Position numbers and translations under genes: made by a program | The notes under the pieces: model-generated | Told to the model about the DNA's origin: nothing | The model's input: the letters and a program-made list of their open reading frames with translations, nothing else | Databases searched by the model: none | In this document: positions 35,930-47,852 of the stretch, in pieces | Layout of the letters: each line of letters starts with the position of its first letter | Position numbering within the stretch: position 1 is the first letter of the stretch | Source of the DNA: Dicyema japonicum | Lineage: Eukaryota > Dicyemida > Rhombozoa > Dicyemidae | Assembly: GCA_011109175.1 (NCBI GenBank) | Contig: RDEW01000021.1 | Span: 599,710-663,709, forward strand | Direction: 5' to 3' | DNA: 64,000 nt

Positions 35930-38880
35930 TAGCAAAAGAAACAATGATAGATTTCATCCTTTTCCATGCTCCCCTGTTCCTAGCCAAGGCTCTCATATTG
36001 ACCAGGTCGTCGGCATTTTTCAAATTTCTTTTAATATTGACCAGGTATTTTGTAAGACTATTGGCAGTGTTGTTCTAAGTTTTCCACGATAGCGGCCTTC
36101 TTGGAAAACATAGTATGTTTCAATAGATATGTTCGGTGGGAATGTTAATTTTATTCTCAGAACGTGTCCGAAGAGCTTCCATCGGGATTCCAGTACTTCT
36201 AAACTGATGGGATTAGTGCTGCATCTCTTATATAAAGCATTTCTCGATATTCTCGTAGGACAAGTAGTTCCTGTTATTTTTCTCAGCTGACCTCTGTGGA
36301 ACGAGTCTAGTCTTTCCATATTCGGGATTCCAGTACTTCTAAACTGATGGGATTAGTGCTGCATCTCTTATATAAAGCATTTCTCGATATTCTCGTAGGA
36401 CAAGTAGTTCCTGTTATTTTTCTCAGCTGATCTCTGTGGAACGAGTCTAGTCTTTCCATATCCGCTGATGGGGTCGTCCAAGTTCCAGGGTTATATAAAA
36501 GTACGGGTTTTATGAATGAGTCGTATAATAGGATTCTCATTTTCGTATCGATACCTCTTTAATTGAGCCATAGATTCTTCAGTTTATTTAACGCAGCATT
36601 GGCTAGAGTTTTCCTACGTAAAATATCTTCGCTATCTCCCATAAGTGAACCGAGTTTCTTTACTTGTCGCCACTTCTCTTCTAGGACGTTACTCATCCTT
36701 CTTATTTCTGTGAATTCTGTTTTCTCTGTTCACAGTAAGAAACCATTTCCCTAGTACATCTGGTGATTTTTCTAATAGGTTTTCCAGGACCTCTTTGTCT
36801 TCAGAAATTAGGTCTACATTGTCCGCGTAGATTACTTCTTCCGTCTTTCCTTGGTATAACGGTCTAAGTTTTATCATAGCGGCTTCCAAATAAATTGTGA
36901 ATAGTAGAGGAGAAAGGGAGTCTCTTTGTGGAGTGCCCGTGTTTGTTTCAAATTTTTTTGAATAGGTATTTCCGACTCTCACAAGGAGCTCAGTGGTGGA
37001 AAGTAGAATTCGGGTCATCCTTAGACTCGATTCATCAAGAAATCCGCTCAGTACCCCCATTAATTTGTTCCCGTTAACCGTATCAAAAGCTCTTGATAGG
37101 TCAATTTTCAGAATATTGGTGGCGTTACAGTATCTTTGATATGTTGCACACCTCCATCTGTGACTCTAGACCGCATCAGCTGTGGATCTCCCTTCTCGAA
37201 AACCACTTTGACTATCTGGTAGGTATTTGTAAGCAGATCCTTTTATTCGTTCAAGCACAATGTTTGCCAAGACTTTGCGTAATGAATTTAGTAGTATGAT
37301 GGGTCGCAAATTTTCGAGCGGTCCTCTGTTTTTGTTAGTTTTTTGTATGGGGATTAGTAGTCCCGTACCCAGAGGTAGAGTTGAGTTAGTTGAAAACATT
37401 TCATTTAGTAGTGTAGCGATTTTTTCAAAAAGGAGGTCAGGGCCGTATTTCAGTAGTTCTGGGTTTATCGCATCTGGTCCGGGGCTTCTGTTATTCTTGA
37501 GTTTTCGGCAGGCCGTTTTGATTTCCTCGGCCGTGATTGGTATCTTAAGGGGTCTTGGCCTTCCATCAAATGGGTGGATTGCTATGGTTTTGATGTTGAA
37601 AAGCTTCTCAAAGTGGGCCGCGATGGCTTCAGTTTGTTCTTTGGTGTTCAGTATCAGCTTACCGTTCTCGTCTTTTATGGTTAGTCGACTTCGGTTCGTT
37701 CGCCGCAGCAAACGGGCAGCGACGTACACCTGTGCGTTGTCTTTCACTTTGTTTACTTCTTCTATACAGGAGGCTATTTCTTCTATGAAAAGCTTCTTGT
37801 TCAGACCCTTTATTTTTCTTCTGACACGTTGTCTTTCGCCTTGAAGGGCTTTTATCGCATTAGTGTCAGTGGCATTTGATTTTCTCATATTTATTTCTTT
37901 TAGACTTTTCGCAAGCTCAGGAACATCTGGATGAATAGCCTTCAGGTGCATTTTACTATTCTCCCTTTTGCCAAGACATGCTTCAGCAGCTTCGTTGATG
38001 GTGTCCTTTGTGCGTTTCCAGGCGTCTTCTAGCGTGGTATCCACCAATACGTCCTGCAAATTAGTCTGAATGTATTGTTGATATCTCTCAGTAGTCTCCG
38101 GTTGAGAAATCAGCCTTTCAGTCGCGTAGTCGCCTCTGATTTTCTCAAATTCGTGATTTTTGGCATTCTTGTATTTGATGGCATGTTTTTTCAGGGTGAA
38201 GGTCGCAATAACCATCTTGTGGTCGCTGACAGTCGTCGAGCCTTCATATGAACGTGCGTTTACTAGAAGGTGTTTGTCTTTAGCCCGGCATATGACATAA
38301 TCTATTTGGTTGTATATTGGGACCAGCTTTCCCTCTGAGTTCCTTCGCTTCCCCATCCACGTAGTTTTGTGGCAGGCAGGATGCGTAAATGCAGTATTGC
38401 ATAGAAAAAGGTTGTTTGCCATACAAAAGTGACCAAGTATTGTCCCGGGTAGGTTTCTTATTTCACGTCCATGTTCTTCCAAGAAAACATCATCCGGGTT
38501 ATTTTTCATCACGAATTTCGCATTCAAATCCCCAGCAATGAGTATTAGTGATGAAAACTCATATTCGTTGTTTGTCCGTAACAGTGCTGAATAGAAGTCA
38601 TCTAGTTCTGTCGGATCTTTCGCTACTCTCCTGCAGTGTGGCGCATAAACATTTGTAATTGTTAGAGAGCTCTTCGAAGGAGGTAAATCGTTTAGACGGA
38701 TTTTTATAACACAGATCCTGTCATTCACACTCCATATACGGTGGACTGCACTTGTCAACTTTGAGTGGATGGCAAATCCAAGTCCATAATGTTTTGAGTC
38801 GCTCGGTAGACATATTATTCGACATTCGCCATAGTTCTCATCAAGACTACAAGTAACTTTCGTCTCTTATAGGCACCCAA
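35930..38880 (-). mobile_element. LINE A: APE endonuclease + reverse transcriptase
   Basis: The largest mobile element here. A 530-codon minus-strand frame (38758-37166) holds the back part of an APE endonuclease (TNVYAPHCR, IAGDLNAKF, IDYVIC, VSDHKMVIA), a long basic linker, and the RT entry (NNRSPGPDAINPELLKYG, LRPIILLNS, SQSGFREGRST). After a frame break the RT palm follows at 37060-36689 (GTPQRDSLSPLLFTIYLE, EVIYADNVDLIS), then the C-terminal part at 36540-36020 (RTILYDSF.KPVLLY-like, RISRNALYKRC, GHVLRI). The catalytic box is YADN, with the second Asp lost, and GTPQGD reads GTPQRD. A 140-bp duplication (36183/36323) splits the C-terminal part. Probably inactive, but long enough to be recent. 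Confidence 0.9.
36183..36460. repeat. Duplication inside LINE A, period 140
   Basis: cgggattccagtacttctaa at 36183 recurs at 36323; the shared unit runs to ctagtctttccatat. It repeats a piece of the LINE A C-terminal coding region, giving two overlapping open frames with the same protein sequence. Confidence 0.9.
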
Positions 38881-38899
38881 TAGATACGTCGTATCTCTC

Positions 38900-40670
38900 C
38901 AGGTCGTCACAGAGAATCTTCTCCGACCAGGTCGTAGATAAGCCTCTAGCATTGAACGTAAGGAGCTTTACACGAGATGCATCCTTTTGTACCCCTTGTT
39001 TTTTATACATTTTTCTCAATTGTGATCCAATTAAAAAACAAAGCATGTCACCACCTCACCAAAAAATTGCCGAAAATGAAGATATTATTCTAAAAATGAT
39101 GGAGGATATTGATGAATATCTGGGTGTTATTGGCCTTAAAAGAAACTGTGAAAAGTCTGCAACTAATCTGAAATGTGCCAAAGATACACGTTATTTGCAT
39201 GGTTGTGAGGGATGTCGTATCTTGGAGTGTTAGAATATAAAGGGAGTAAGGTTATGAAAGACAAAGTTATGGAAAAAATTGCTGAAAATGTGAAGAGAAG
39301 GATAGAGATGTTGTTGAATTCGAAATTAAACGCTGTAAACTTGTTTAAAGCGATAAATGAATACGCACTCGCTATATAATTATTACATTGGGCTTATCGA
39401 CATTGAACCACGTGAATTAGAAGCTATTGATTTAGAAATCCGGCATATACTCTCTAATTTACGAGTGCACCTAAAACCGGCTAACAAAGAAAGATTATAT
39501 CTCAGCAGGAATAGTTTTGGAAGAGGATTAACCTCAATTTCTGATAAGAGTGAATGCATGTTATTTCAATTTGACCGACCTTGAAAGGAAATCTTCCATG
39601 TGTCTTTGAAGGGCAGGAATCTTGCGGGTCTTAAAACAAAGGAAAACACATATGACCACTATCGCAAGATTTATTGCACTCAAATACAATGTGGATGACC
39701 TATCTAACATGAACACTGACATTATAAAGGAATATCAAAAGAATTATTTGGAGAAGAAATACGAATGTCGATATCAATGGATCAACAGAATGGCTTACTG
39801 GGGGAAACAATAGTCCAAGGTCGGAAGCAATGTGCTGCATGATACAGGATCGGAATCTGTTCTTTGAAGAGATGAAAGCAAATTGCAGTCATTTTGGTAT
39901 GGCCAAAAAAAGTGTGGATCACCTGGCTACACCATGTACCTGGATGCTTAGCGGTGCGTATATGCGGCGACATAACGAAGTTGTAAGATGTATACACCTA
40001 CAACTATGTCGTCAATTTGGAATAAAAAGAACAAGAGGGTAAAGACGCATACAGTCCAATCGATTGTGTCAAACAGTAAAGTTGAAATACGAGTCGATGC
40101 AACACTACAAACGGATATACAAGTTAAAAATAACAAACCTGATATTTTCGTACACGATAAATCCAAAAACGAAATAATACTAATAGAAGTAGGGATCACT
40201 TCCCAAGATTTGCTAAAACATGTTGAAGTGGAAAAACTCCACAAATACGACCTTCTGGCAGGAGAACTAGCACAATTTCACAAGGCCAATGTGACAATAA
40301 TTCCGATTGTTTTGACATGGGATGGAGTAGTAACAAAGTACTCAAGTCCTATATAGAAAGACTCAACGTGGATGTCTCTAAAAGGCGTACATCCAATTAA
40401 TGACGACTAAAAAACTTTAGAGAGCATGATAGTCGAGCATAGACATGGGCTGAAAGTTGATAACTATGATGATGAGGTTACAAGAGTGACAAATCATCTT
40501 GTCTCAAGAGGCTCTGAACTCGAGGTGACGGCGAAAAGGAACCAAGAGAAACAGCTATCTTGTCTAGTGATTTGCTTTCTCAATTGGTATACGAGGGGAA
40601 CAGTGAGGGTGATACAAAGGAAGAATTCAGCTTGCATATTATTTTTAATTAAAATTGATTTTCTTTAATT
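38900..40670 (+). mobile_element. R2/NeSL-like 3' half with RLE endonuclease
   Basis: Plus-strand copy carrying the diagnostic C-terminus of site-specific non-LTR elements. Order: post-RT region 39050-39580 (CEKSATN, NAVNLFKAINEYA, NKERLYLSRNSFGRGL); 39622-39810 (RVLKQRKTHMTT...); a C2HC-type finger block near 39870-39990 (VDHLATPC, then YMRRHNEVVRCIHLQLC); and a PD-(D/E)XK restriction-like endonuclease at 40110-40350 (NKPDIF, LIEVGI, VEKLHKYDLL). The reading frame changes at about 39230, 39360 and 40000, so it is not intact. The endonuclease segment itself is uninterrupted (39988-40356). Confidence 0.85.
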
Positions 40671-40899
40671 TTAAATCTTAGTCATTGCTAAGTAGATTAG
40701 TAACATAATTAAAATTATTTTTTATTTTTTTAATAAAAGTTGTTTTATTTAACAAAGAAACAAATGTTAGTTGAGGAAGCCGGCTGCGTGGATCGCGAAC
40801 GAGTTCCCTTGGAGTATGACCATTCCAATCTTTTGTTTCAGCCATAACCCTTCTCGTTGATCCCTTTTCTTTCTGGCAAGCATTCCCCTGAGTCAAATT

Positions 40900-41640
40900 A
40901 TTATAAAAGTCTCCTCAATACTCGTTAATGAAAAGCTTGTCGCATTATGTTTTGTGGAAAAAGCATTCGAGTTGCGATCGATCAGCATGTTGAAAAATTA
41001 AGTACAACGTCCCATACTTATTTTTTAACTAATCCATTTCACGATCATCCGATAAATCATTTTAACTACGGTTGTTGGAACTGATAATCTCAAAATTGAT
41101 GAATCCTTGATTGAACTTAAAAGTTCACAGAAAGGGGTCATGTAATTTTAAAACAGACAATTGGAAGAATTTTGGGGTCATTTAAGGAGCATCTTTCCAT
41201 CTCTAAGCTGTATTTGGCTAAAAGTTACTAACACTCAAGACAACGTATTTATGTGAAGATGCAATGTCACATCTCTATCGAAGTGGTTAATGGGCTATCT
41301 GAGTTGGGCCTACAATTGTGTTAGTTTTCTGTTGTAATCGACGGAGTAATCTAATAGACATGTACACTCGTGCCCCCACTTTGGATATTCTAGAGTATAG
41401 TAAGGCTTTCACGTATTGGAAATTTTCTTTCTTGATTGTCCTCGAAATTTAATTTCTCGTTAATTACCTGGCCGTTGGTATTCTCGATTCTTAGTTGAGA
41501 GATTAATTGCTTATTCGCCGTTTTGGCAACGTCGGGACTTAGTAGGCTGAGGTCGGTTTTATGCTGATAATATTTTTAAGGTATTCCATTTTGTTTGAGT
41601 TTTGAGGTGCCTCTACCTCTGGTAGGTTTTTGGTAGTATC
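40900..41640. other. Unassigned stretch
   Basis: No feature I can name. On the minus strand about 55 codons near 41565-41400 are open with coding-like content (SLLSPDVAKTANKQLI, then NTNGQVINEKLNFED), which might be an exon or a transposon ORF1 piece. The stretch 40680-40900 also lacks a supported gene. Confidence 0.3.
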
Positions 41641-42254
41641 AAAGGAATAAAACCTCTCGTAATCTCTCAGGTAATCAACTTTTCGTCTAAATATCTCATC
41701 TCAGGGTTAAATTCATTCTCTCTGGTGGACATTACTTATTTGAGCATTTTACGAAAGCCATGTAAAACCTCTCGTAATCTCTCAGGTAATCAACTTTTCG
41801 TCTAAATATCTCATCTCAGGGTTAAATTCATTCTTTCTGGTGGACATTACTTATTTGAGCATTTTACAAGAGCCATGCTACCTGTAGCCTCGCATGTAAA
41901 GCAAAAGAAACAATCTTGGATGTCATTTTTTTCCATGCTCCCCTGTTCCTAGCCAGGGATCTCATAGTGTTAAGGTCGTCAGCAGTTTTTAAATTTCTTT
42001 TAATATTAGTCAGGTATTTTTGTAAAACTATTGGCAGTGTTGTTCTAGGTCTTCTTGACTAACATAGTATGTTTCCATAGATATGTTCGGTGGGAATGTT
42101 AATTCCATCCTCAGCACGTGTCCGAAAAGCTTCTATCGGGATTCCAGTACTTCTAAGCTGATGGGACTAGTGCTTCATCTCTCATATAAAGCTTTTCTCG
42201 ATATTCTCGTAGGACAAGTAGTTCCTGTTATTTTTCTCAGTTGACCTCTGGTGA
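41640..42254 (-). mobile_element. LINE A 3' end, second copy
   Basis: 41890-42254 closely matches 35935-36300, the 3' coding end of LINE A (shared blocks ttccatgctcccctgttcct, ttcggtgggaatgttaatt, gtaggacaagtagttcctgt). It lies just upstream of the eIF3H gene. The part 41648-41880 contains a 116-bp head-to-tail duplication (aaaacctctcgtaatctctc at 41648 and 41764). Confidence 0.75.
41648..41880. repeat. Head-to-tail duplication, period 116
   Basis: aaaacctctcgtaatctctc at 41648 recurs at 41764; both units run through ttatttgagcattttac. Few substitutions between the copies. Confidence 0.9.
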
Positions 42255-42728
42255 ACATATTCACAAAAATAATGAATAATCAAACACATCATGGTGCAAT
42301 TACATATTATATATAAATTAATATTAAATAGTAAAGAAGATAAATAATTTAATAAAAATATTTAAATAAAAGCGTGGGATTGGTATTTGTTATGGTGGTC
42401 TCAAAAGTGTCTCTTAACCCACTGGTTCTTTGTATTATTGATAATTAATAGGTGGTTATGAAACTAATAAGGCANTTCCTGTTATTTTTCTCAGTTGACC
42501 TCTGGTGAACATATTCACAAAAATAATGAATAATCAAACACATCATGGTGAAATTACATATTATATATAAATTAATATTAAATAGTAAAGAATATAAATA
42601 ATTTAATAAAAATATTTGAATAAAAGCGTGGGATTGGTATTTGTTATGGTGGTCTCAAAAGTGTCTCTTAACCCACTGGTTCTTTGTATTATTGATAACT
42701 AATAGGTGGTTATGAAACTAATAAGGCA
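42222..42728. repeat. Duplicate flanking a single N (42475)
   Basis: 42222-42474 and 42476-42728 are nearly identical and separated by one N. The unit spans the LINE A tip, the AT-rich leader and exon 1 of eIF3H, so exon 1 appears twice. Only the right copy continues into the gene. It looks like two overlapping contig ends (possibly two haplotypes) joined without merging. Confidence 0.95.
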
Positions 42729-43598
42729 CGCTCAGTTTAATTCAAATGGGAGTGTTTTTTCATACGGTCTCCTCTTCGGAATAGTTACTGGAGACACCTG
42801 TGAGGTCACAAATTGTTTTCCAATGACTGAGGAGTCCACAAACCAACGAAAAGAAGGTTTAGTGAACACATACCTTTTTCAGATTACCAGCAGAACATAG
42901 CCCAGTTGATGAGACAAATGAATATGGATTTTTACAGAGCTGGGTGGTATCAAAACACATCAGGAAAATCTTTCTATGACATCGACACAGTCATAAACTG
43001 TTATGAGTCACAAATAGTGGCTCCTGACTCAATAATGATCACTTTTGGTTTTTCAGTTCTCCATATGTAGATTTCCAGTCAATCTCCAACGGAGTCTTCG
43101 GTTTTCGTGCTTACCGTCTCACGGACGCAATGATGACTGTCGCTTCCAGTAACGATATGAGCACCCTGGCTAACATGACTGAGATGGAGGTCTTCCAGGA
43201 ACTTAAGGTCGTGTATAAGACGGACAATCTTACCAAGATTTTGCTTCTTGAGTTACATGATATTATGAGTCCTTCCAAAGTTTTTTTTGACCTTCAAGTG
43301 GCCACGGGGTACCACTTGGGATTATTCCTAGTTCTTTGTTGGAGGAGGTGGTTGAGAGGGTTCTCAATTCTGAGGCTCTGCAGAGTGATAATAACAGGTT
43401 TAGAAGACTAAAAAAGGTGGATTGTGTTATTATTGTGAGGATGAGTCACAGGCGAGTTATTCTTCAATTGGGGATTTAACAGAGTCCAAGCCTTTTCAGA
43501 AGTTGTTGAGTTCAGGACAGTGGAAGGATTTTTGTAACAGAATAAGTAGAATATCTAATCAGAATCTTCATAGATATAAAATTATTAACGCACTATAA
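42646..43598 (+). CDS. EIF3H: Translation initiation factor eIF3 subunit H
   Basis: MPN-domain subunit of eIF3, cytoplasmic, acting in 40S recruitment and mRNA scanning. Six exons: 42646-42678, 42706-42856, 42883-43047, 43071-43308, 43332-43416 and 43440-43598, separated by introns of 27, 26, 23, 23 and 23 nt. The spliced protein is about 276 residues (the usual animal protein is about 350). Family marks: PLVVMKLIRH (9-19), VTNCFPM (45-51), FYRAGWYQ (78-85), FGFRAYRL in the later MPN region, a short coiled segment (LLEEVVERV), and the conserved C-terminus with LLSSGQWKDFCNRI. As usual for eIF3H, the JAMM zinc ligands are absent. Exon 1 is only 11 codons. Start chosen because it gives the family N-terminus after splicing. 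Exon 1 is duplicated across an N at 42475. Confidence 0.95.
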
Positions 43599-43767
43599 TT
43601 CTCTGTTTTATATTTATCATTAAATTTATTATGGTGATGGGTTCTGATTTTGGTGGTTTAGTTTAAATAGCGTTGCTGTACATCTAAGATGTTTTAGTTT
43701 GACGAATGATACCGTCATCAGTGAACATCTCACTGCGGAACTGGATCTTTCAAAAATCGACTCACAT

Positions 43768-44055
43768 TTGAAGATTATTCCTTTGTTCTGCTGACGGATT
43801 CAGTAAGCAGAAATTCTGAAGAAAAAATTGAGTCGAGTGATTTATGTTTGAATTTTGTCCGACTCAAAATTTAAACAACTCATAGAATCAACTGTCAAAA
43901 GCAGCNAAAACAAAAAATTGAAGATTATTCCTTTGTTCTGCTGACGGATTCAGTAAGCAGAAATTCTGAAGAAAAAATTGAGTCGAGTGATTTATGTTTG
44001 AATTTTGTCCGACTCAAAATTTAAACAACTCATAGAATCAACTGTCAAAAGCAGC
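43768..44055. repeat. Duplicate flanking a single N (43906)
   Basis: 43768-43905 and 43918-44055 are the same sequence (ttgaagattattcctttgtt ... actgtcaaaagcagc) around one N plus a short A-rich spacer. Non-coding region between the eIF3H gene and a LINE B copy; 43600-43767 has no feature seen. Confidence 0.95.
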
Positions 44056-44149
44056 ACGTGTGAGATAGCTAATATGTCCATGACAATAATAGTTTTTGAT
44101 TAGTTATCACAGTCAAGCATTTTTCTGGTGGTGATTTATCACTTCTGGC

Positions 44150-45560
44150 GACGTCGAATTGAATTCTGAACCCAAAAAGTTGAATTTACTGAGCCTCAAC
44201 GTGAATGAACTCAGAAGCAAAGCACAAGAGCTGAAGTTGTTTTTGGAGAGAAACAAAATCGATATCTGCCTTTTACAAGAAACAAGCTTTCTGAAAGTGT
44301 CACTAGTCTAAATTTCCGTACTGAGAGCGGATCGACCACTGTGTCGCGGAAGGGGTCTACTGATCCTTGTCAGGAAAAGAATTGTGTTCTATGGAAACTC
44401 CTCCGTTTTCTGCCTTCTACAAGAAACAAGCTTTCTGAAAGTGTCACTAGTCTAAATTTCCATACTGAGACCGGATCGACCACTGTGTCGCGGAAGGGGT
44501 CTACTGATCCTTGTCAGGAAAAGAATTGTGTTCTATGGAAACTCCTCCGTTTTCAGGAAACTGGCTGAAGACTCTAACACACAAGTTATTGGGTTATCGG
44601 TACAGACTTCTGTCAGAGTTATTGTTATCTGCAAAATCTAAGTTCCCCCTCTAGGATCCTGTGCCAAATGATTTCATTGAATCTATCTGACCTCGATAAT
44701 GTGGAAAACTTGCTGGTGTCCGGGGATTTTAATGCCAACCATCATTCGTGGCATGAGAAACAACCTTAAGATACAAGGGGGAATCTATTTCTTTCCCAAC
44801 TGGAAAATCTGTCCATTGTGAACTACCCCGTACAGTGACAAAGATTCTGTCACATCGCCGGATATTACTATTTGTCCACCACAGCTTCCACCTCTTATTT
44901 CTTGGTGGGTAAATTATGACTTATGGAGCTACCATAACCCCATTTTGATTAAGATCAACTTTTCTCCATCGACTCGGATAAAAATATGTTACATTATGAC
45001 TATGTTAATGCTGATTGGACAGGATTTGAAAAATACGTTGATTCGTCATTATTGAACCTCCACCCTTATAATTTCAACTCCCTAGATTGGGCAGTATATG
45101 AGCACTGAACACGGAGATATCCGAAAGTGCAAAAAGTTTACAAAGAAGAAAACTGGGCCGCATATCCACCGCCATAAACAAAAATTGATCACTTTGTTTG
45201 AAGAAAATTATCAACAACCAAATTTATCCGTCGAACATTGACACAAATCTGAAGTTATGGTTGGAGAATTTCTTGAGCGGTCGTTGGGGTCGAGTATGAC
45301 TTGGTAATCGATCTTGAAACCACGACAACCACCCTGCCTGCATGGATATTCCCTCATGATTTCGAACGAGATTCCCTCAAATATCCAGCAGCGTTCGTGG
45401 AGATAGTGTTGACATCGGATTCTCTAGTCGACCCAGTAATTTGACCTTCGATAACGCGATGTAACCGGACGTCTTCTTAGTAAGATGGATCCAATGACAT
45501 GAGAGGGGAGGCAACTAAATTTTTAACTAACTAGCCACATAGTTCTAATTGAAAGCATTT
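44150..45560 (+). mobile_element. LINE B 5' half (endonuclease), decayed
   Basis: Plus-strand endonuclease remains: LNLLSLNVNELRSKAQELK near 44175-44240 (the 'LN.N.LR.K..EL' start), DICLLQETS near 44260-44290, and VSGDFNANHHSW near 44730-44755 (catalytic GD.NA.H). The frame is broken throughout, and a 144-bp duplication (44277/44421) interrupts it. Downstream 45000-45560 is barely recognisable. Confidence 0.7.
44277..44564. repeat. Head-to-tail duplication, period 144
   Basis: aagaaacaagctttctgaaa at 44277 recurs at 44421, with a few substitutions. The unit lies in the LINE B endonuclease region. Confidence 0.9.
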
Positions 45561-45884
45561 CCAACAAGAACTTATTTGTGGGAATGTAAACAACTTGAAT
45601 GTCACGCTACTGCTGCTATCATTTGTGATAGAGGACGTAATGAGTATTATTATTATTACCCCCAGGATCACATGGTCAAAAAGAAAGAAATAAAAGTTCT
45701 CATCTAACTAAGTGATCCCAGACCGACAAAGGTGAGGACGAGTCCGGCGGGGTCGAAAATCCTGAACAGCTCTTCTCATTGGACATGGCATCGGCTCAAA
45801 ATTTCTGTATGATTGTAGATAATTCGATAGTATTTGGAATAGAGGGCAGCTCGGTAGAACAGCTTTCTTTAATAGTTTCCGTTG

Positions 45885-46192
45885 TAGTTCGATTAAAAAG
45901 TTTTCAATGGGTTGGATATTGTGTTCTGGTCCAATTAACTTTATTGCAGTCTCCTCGATTGCAGATAATTTCAATGAGGAAGATCGTGACATTTGCATTG
46001 CCCATGAAGGACTTGCATACGTCATCGTTGGTCGGATGTAGTTCGATTAAAAAGTTTTCAATGGGTTGGATATTGTGATCTGGTCCAATTAACTTTATTG
46101 CAGTCTCCTCGATTGCAGATAATTTCAATGAGGAAGATCGTGACATTTGCATTGCCCATGAAGGACTTGCATACGTCATCGTTGGTCGGATA
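45885..46192. repeat. Head-to-tail duplication, period 154
   Basis: tagttcgattaaaaagtttt at 45885 recurs at 46039 with almost no change. It lies in the LINE B C-terminal region and produces duplicated protein segments on the minus strand. Confidence 0.9.
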
Positions 46193-46263
46193 AATTGTTT
46201 GTAAATCGTGGCAAGGACACCAGTTTGGTCTCTAAGTGTTTTTGAGAGCATTTTTAAAATTCT

Positions 46264-46655
46264 CATTTTTTCAGAGCAGAAGTTACTTTGTTTTCAACAT
46301 GCCGGATAAAGGTGAGTCCCTGATCAAAGGTTACTCCCAGAATCTTCGGTGTTTTATTAATAGAGATAGCTTCGTTCTTCATGAGTAAGTAATTTATTAT
46401 AAAGTAAACACTGCGAGCGCACATAATATGAAACGGTAGGGCTTGCCAACCGACTTTTACNCATTTTTTCAGAGAAGTTACTTTGTTTTCAACATGCCGG
46501 ATAAAGGTGAGTCCCTGATCAAAGGTTACTCCCAGAATCTTCGGTGTTTTGTTAATAGATAGCTTCGTTCTTCATGAGTAAGTAATTTATTATAAAGTAA
46601 ACACTGCGAGCACACATAATATGAAACAGTAGGGCTTGCCAACCGACTTTGTTTC
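46264..46655. repeat. Duplicate flanking a single N (46461)
   Basis: About 190 bp starting cattttttcagag at 46264 recurs at 46462, just after one N, with small differences (for example gagcagaag versus gagaag). Interpreted as unmerged overlapping contig ends. Confidence 0.95.
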
Positions 46656-46850
46656 TGACAGTCTCCCCAAGAAATCCGTAAACACAGGGTCATCTCTGAA
46701 GGTAAGTACCAGATACTTTAGTGTGGTTTTTGAAACCTCGAACAAAATTTTCGATAGTTCCGCCAACCTTGCACATTTTTCATTCAGCCGTAGGGAATTG
46801 TCATACGAGGATTTATCCCTTCCAATTTCTGACGCCTTATAGAGCTGGCC

Positions 46851-47222
46851 ACAATAATGGTGATCTACAATAATCTACGTGATTTCTCATTTATTATTTA
46901 TTCTACGCATAAAGTGCGCCGAAATAGATTGCTAACCATTAAAGCTGCCACATATAAAACCGAACACGTTGTAATTTTTTAAGGATATTCAACATCCACC
47001 GGATATAATTATTACTCCTTATTGAATTTATGTANGCAACAATAATGGTGATCTACAATAATCTACGTGATTTCTCATTTATTATTTATTCTACGTATAA
47101 AGTGCGCCGAAATAGATTGCTAACCATTAAAGCTGCCACATATAAAACCGAACACGTCGTAATTTTTTAAGGATATTCGACATCCACCGGATATAATTAT
47201 TACTCCTTATTGAATTTATGTA
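46851..47222. repeat. Duplicate flanking a single N (47035)
   Basis: acaataatggtgatctacaa at 46851 recurs at 47039, after one N at 47035; the copies run to ttattgaatttatgta with a few substitutions. AT-rich and non-coding. 47223-47720 has no gene I can support. Confidence 0.95.
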
Positions 47223-47852
47223 AATGGGGAGGCTGGTTTGAAGCTGTCCAAAATAATGGATCAAACATCGGAATGCTGTGATTACTCAATTAATCCCATA
47301 GTGAAATTCAATAACTATATTTTGAAAATGACAGTGGAAATTAAGAATTACATATAAAAAATGAAACAAAATGGATTTTAAAACAAAAAAAAATTCAATC
47401 AGGGTCATCTTATTTTGTCAAAATGTCAAGCATCCTATTCATTTGTAGAAAGAGCCATTAAAATGCTCAATATTGTAAAACGATAGGAACTTTAGTTAAC
47501 TTTATGCAACTAGAAAACCACTGTCATAGCCAGATTGAAAGAATTCAGGTGATCCTGCCTCCCTCAGTGGTCTTCGCATGCTCGGGTCCTTTTGAATATA
47601 ATTTAGGATTATATATGGCGCCACGAGAGATGGTGAACCACATGACGCACGCTAACAATTCAAGTTACCTGAGGCCAAAAGGGGAGAGGAGGAACGGGAG
47701 AAACAAATAAAAAATTTTCAATTCAAGTAGCCACACAAGATTATCTGTTCGGAGACCGGAGTTCAACAAGGGGACCCACTTGGTACACTTCTCATCGCTC
47801 TGGCCATTGATGAAATTGTCCGCTCTATAAACACACAACTAAACCTCTGGTA

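Larger units (their letters stand above)
45700..46850 (-). mobile_element. LINE B C-terminal half, minus strand
   Basis: The minus strand reads, from high to low coordinates, KTPKILGVTFDQGLTF near 46365-46300 (the 'K.LGVTFD..L.F' motif), FRPTMTYASPSW near 46190-46150 and LKLSAIEETAIKLIGP near 46125-46075. These are typical post-RT segments of Jockey/CR1-type elements. The assembly repeats pieces: a 154-bp head-to-tail duplication (45885/46039) and a single-N duplication (46264/46462). Confidence 0.75.

Noticed and set aside
37260-37844. 194-codon plus-strand frame
   Set aside because: Shadow of the LINE A coding strand.
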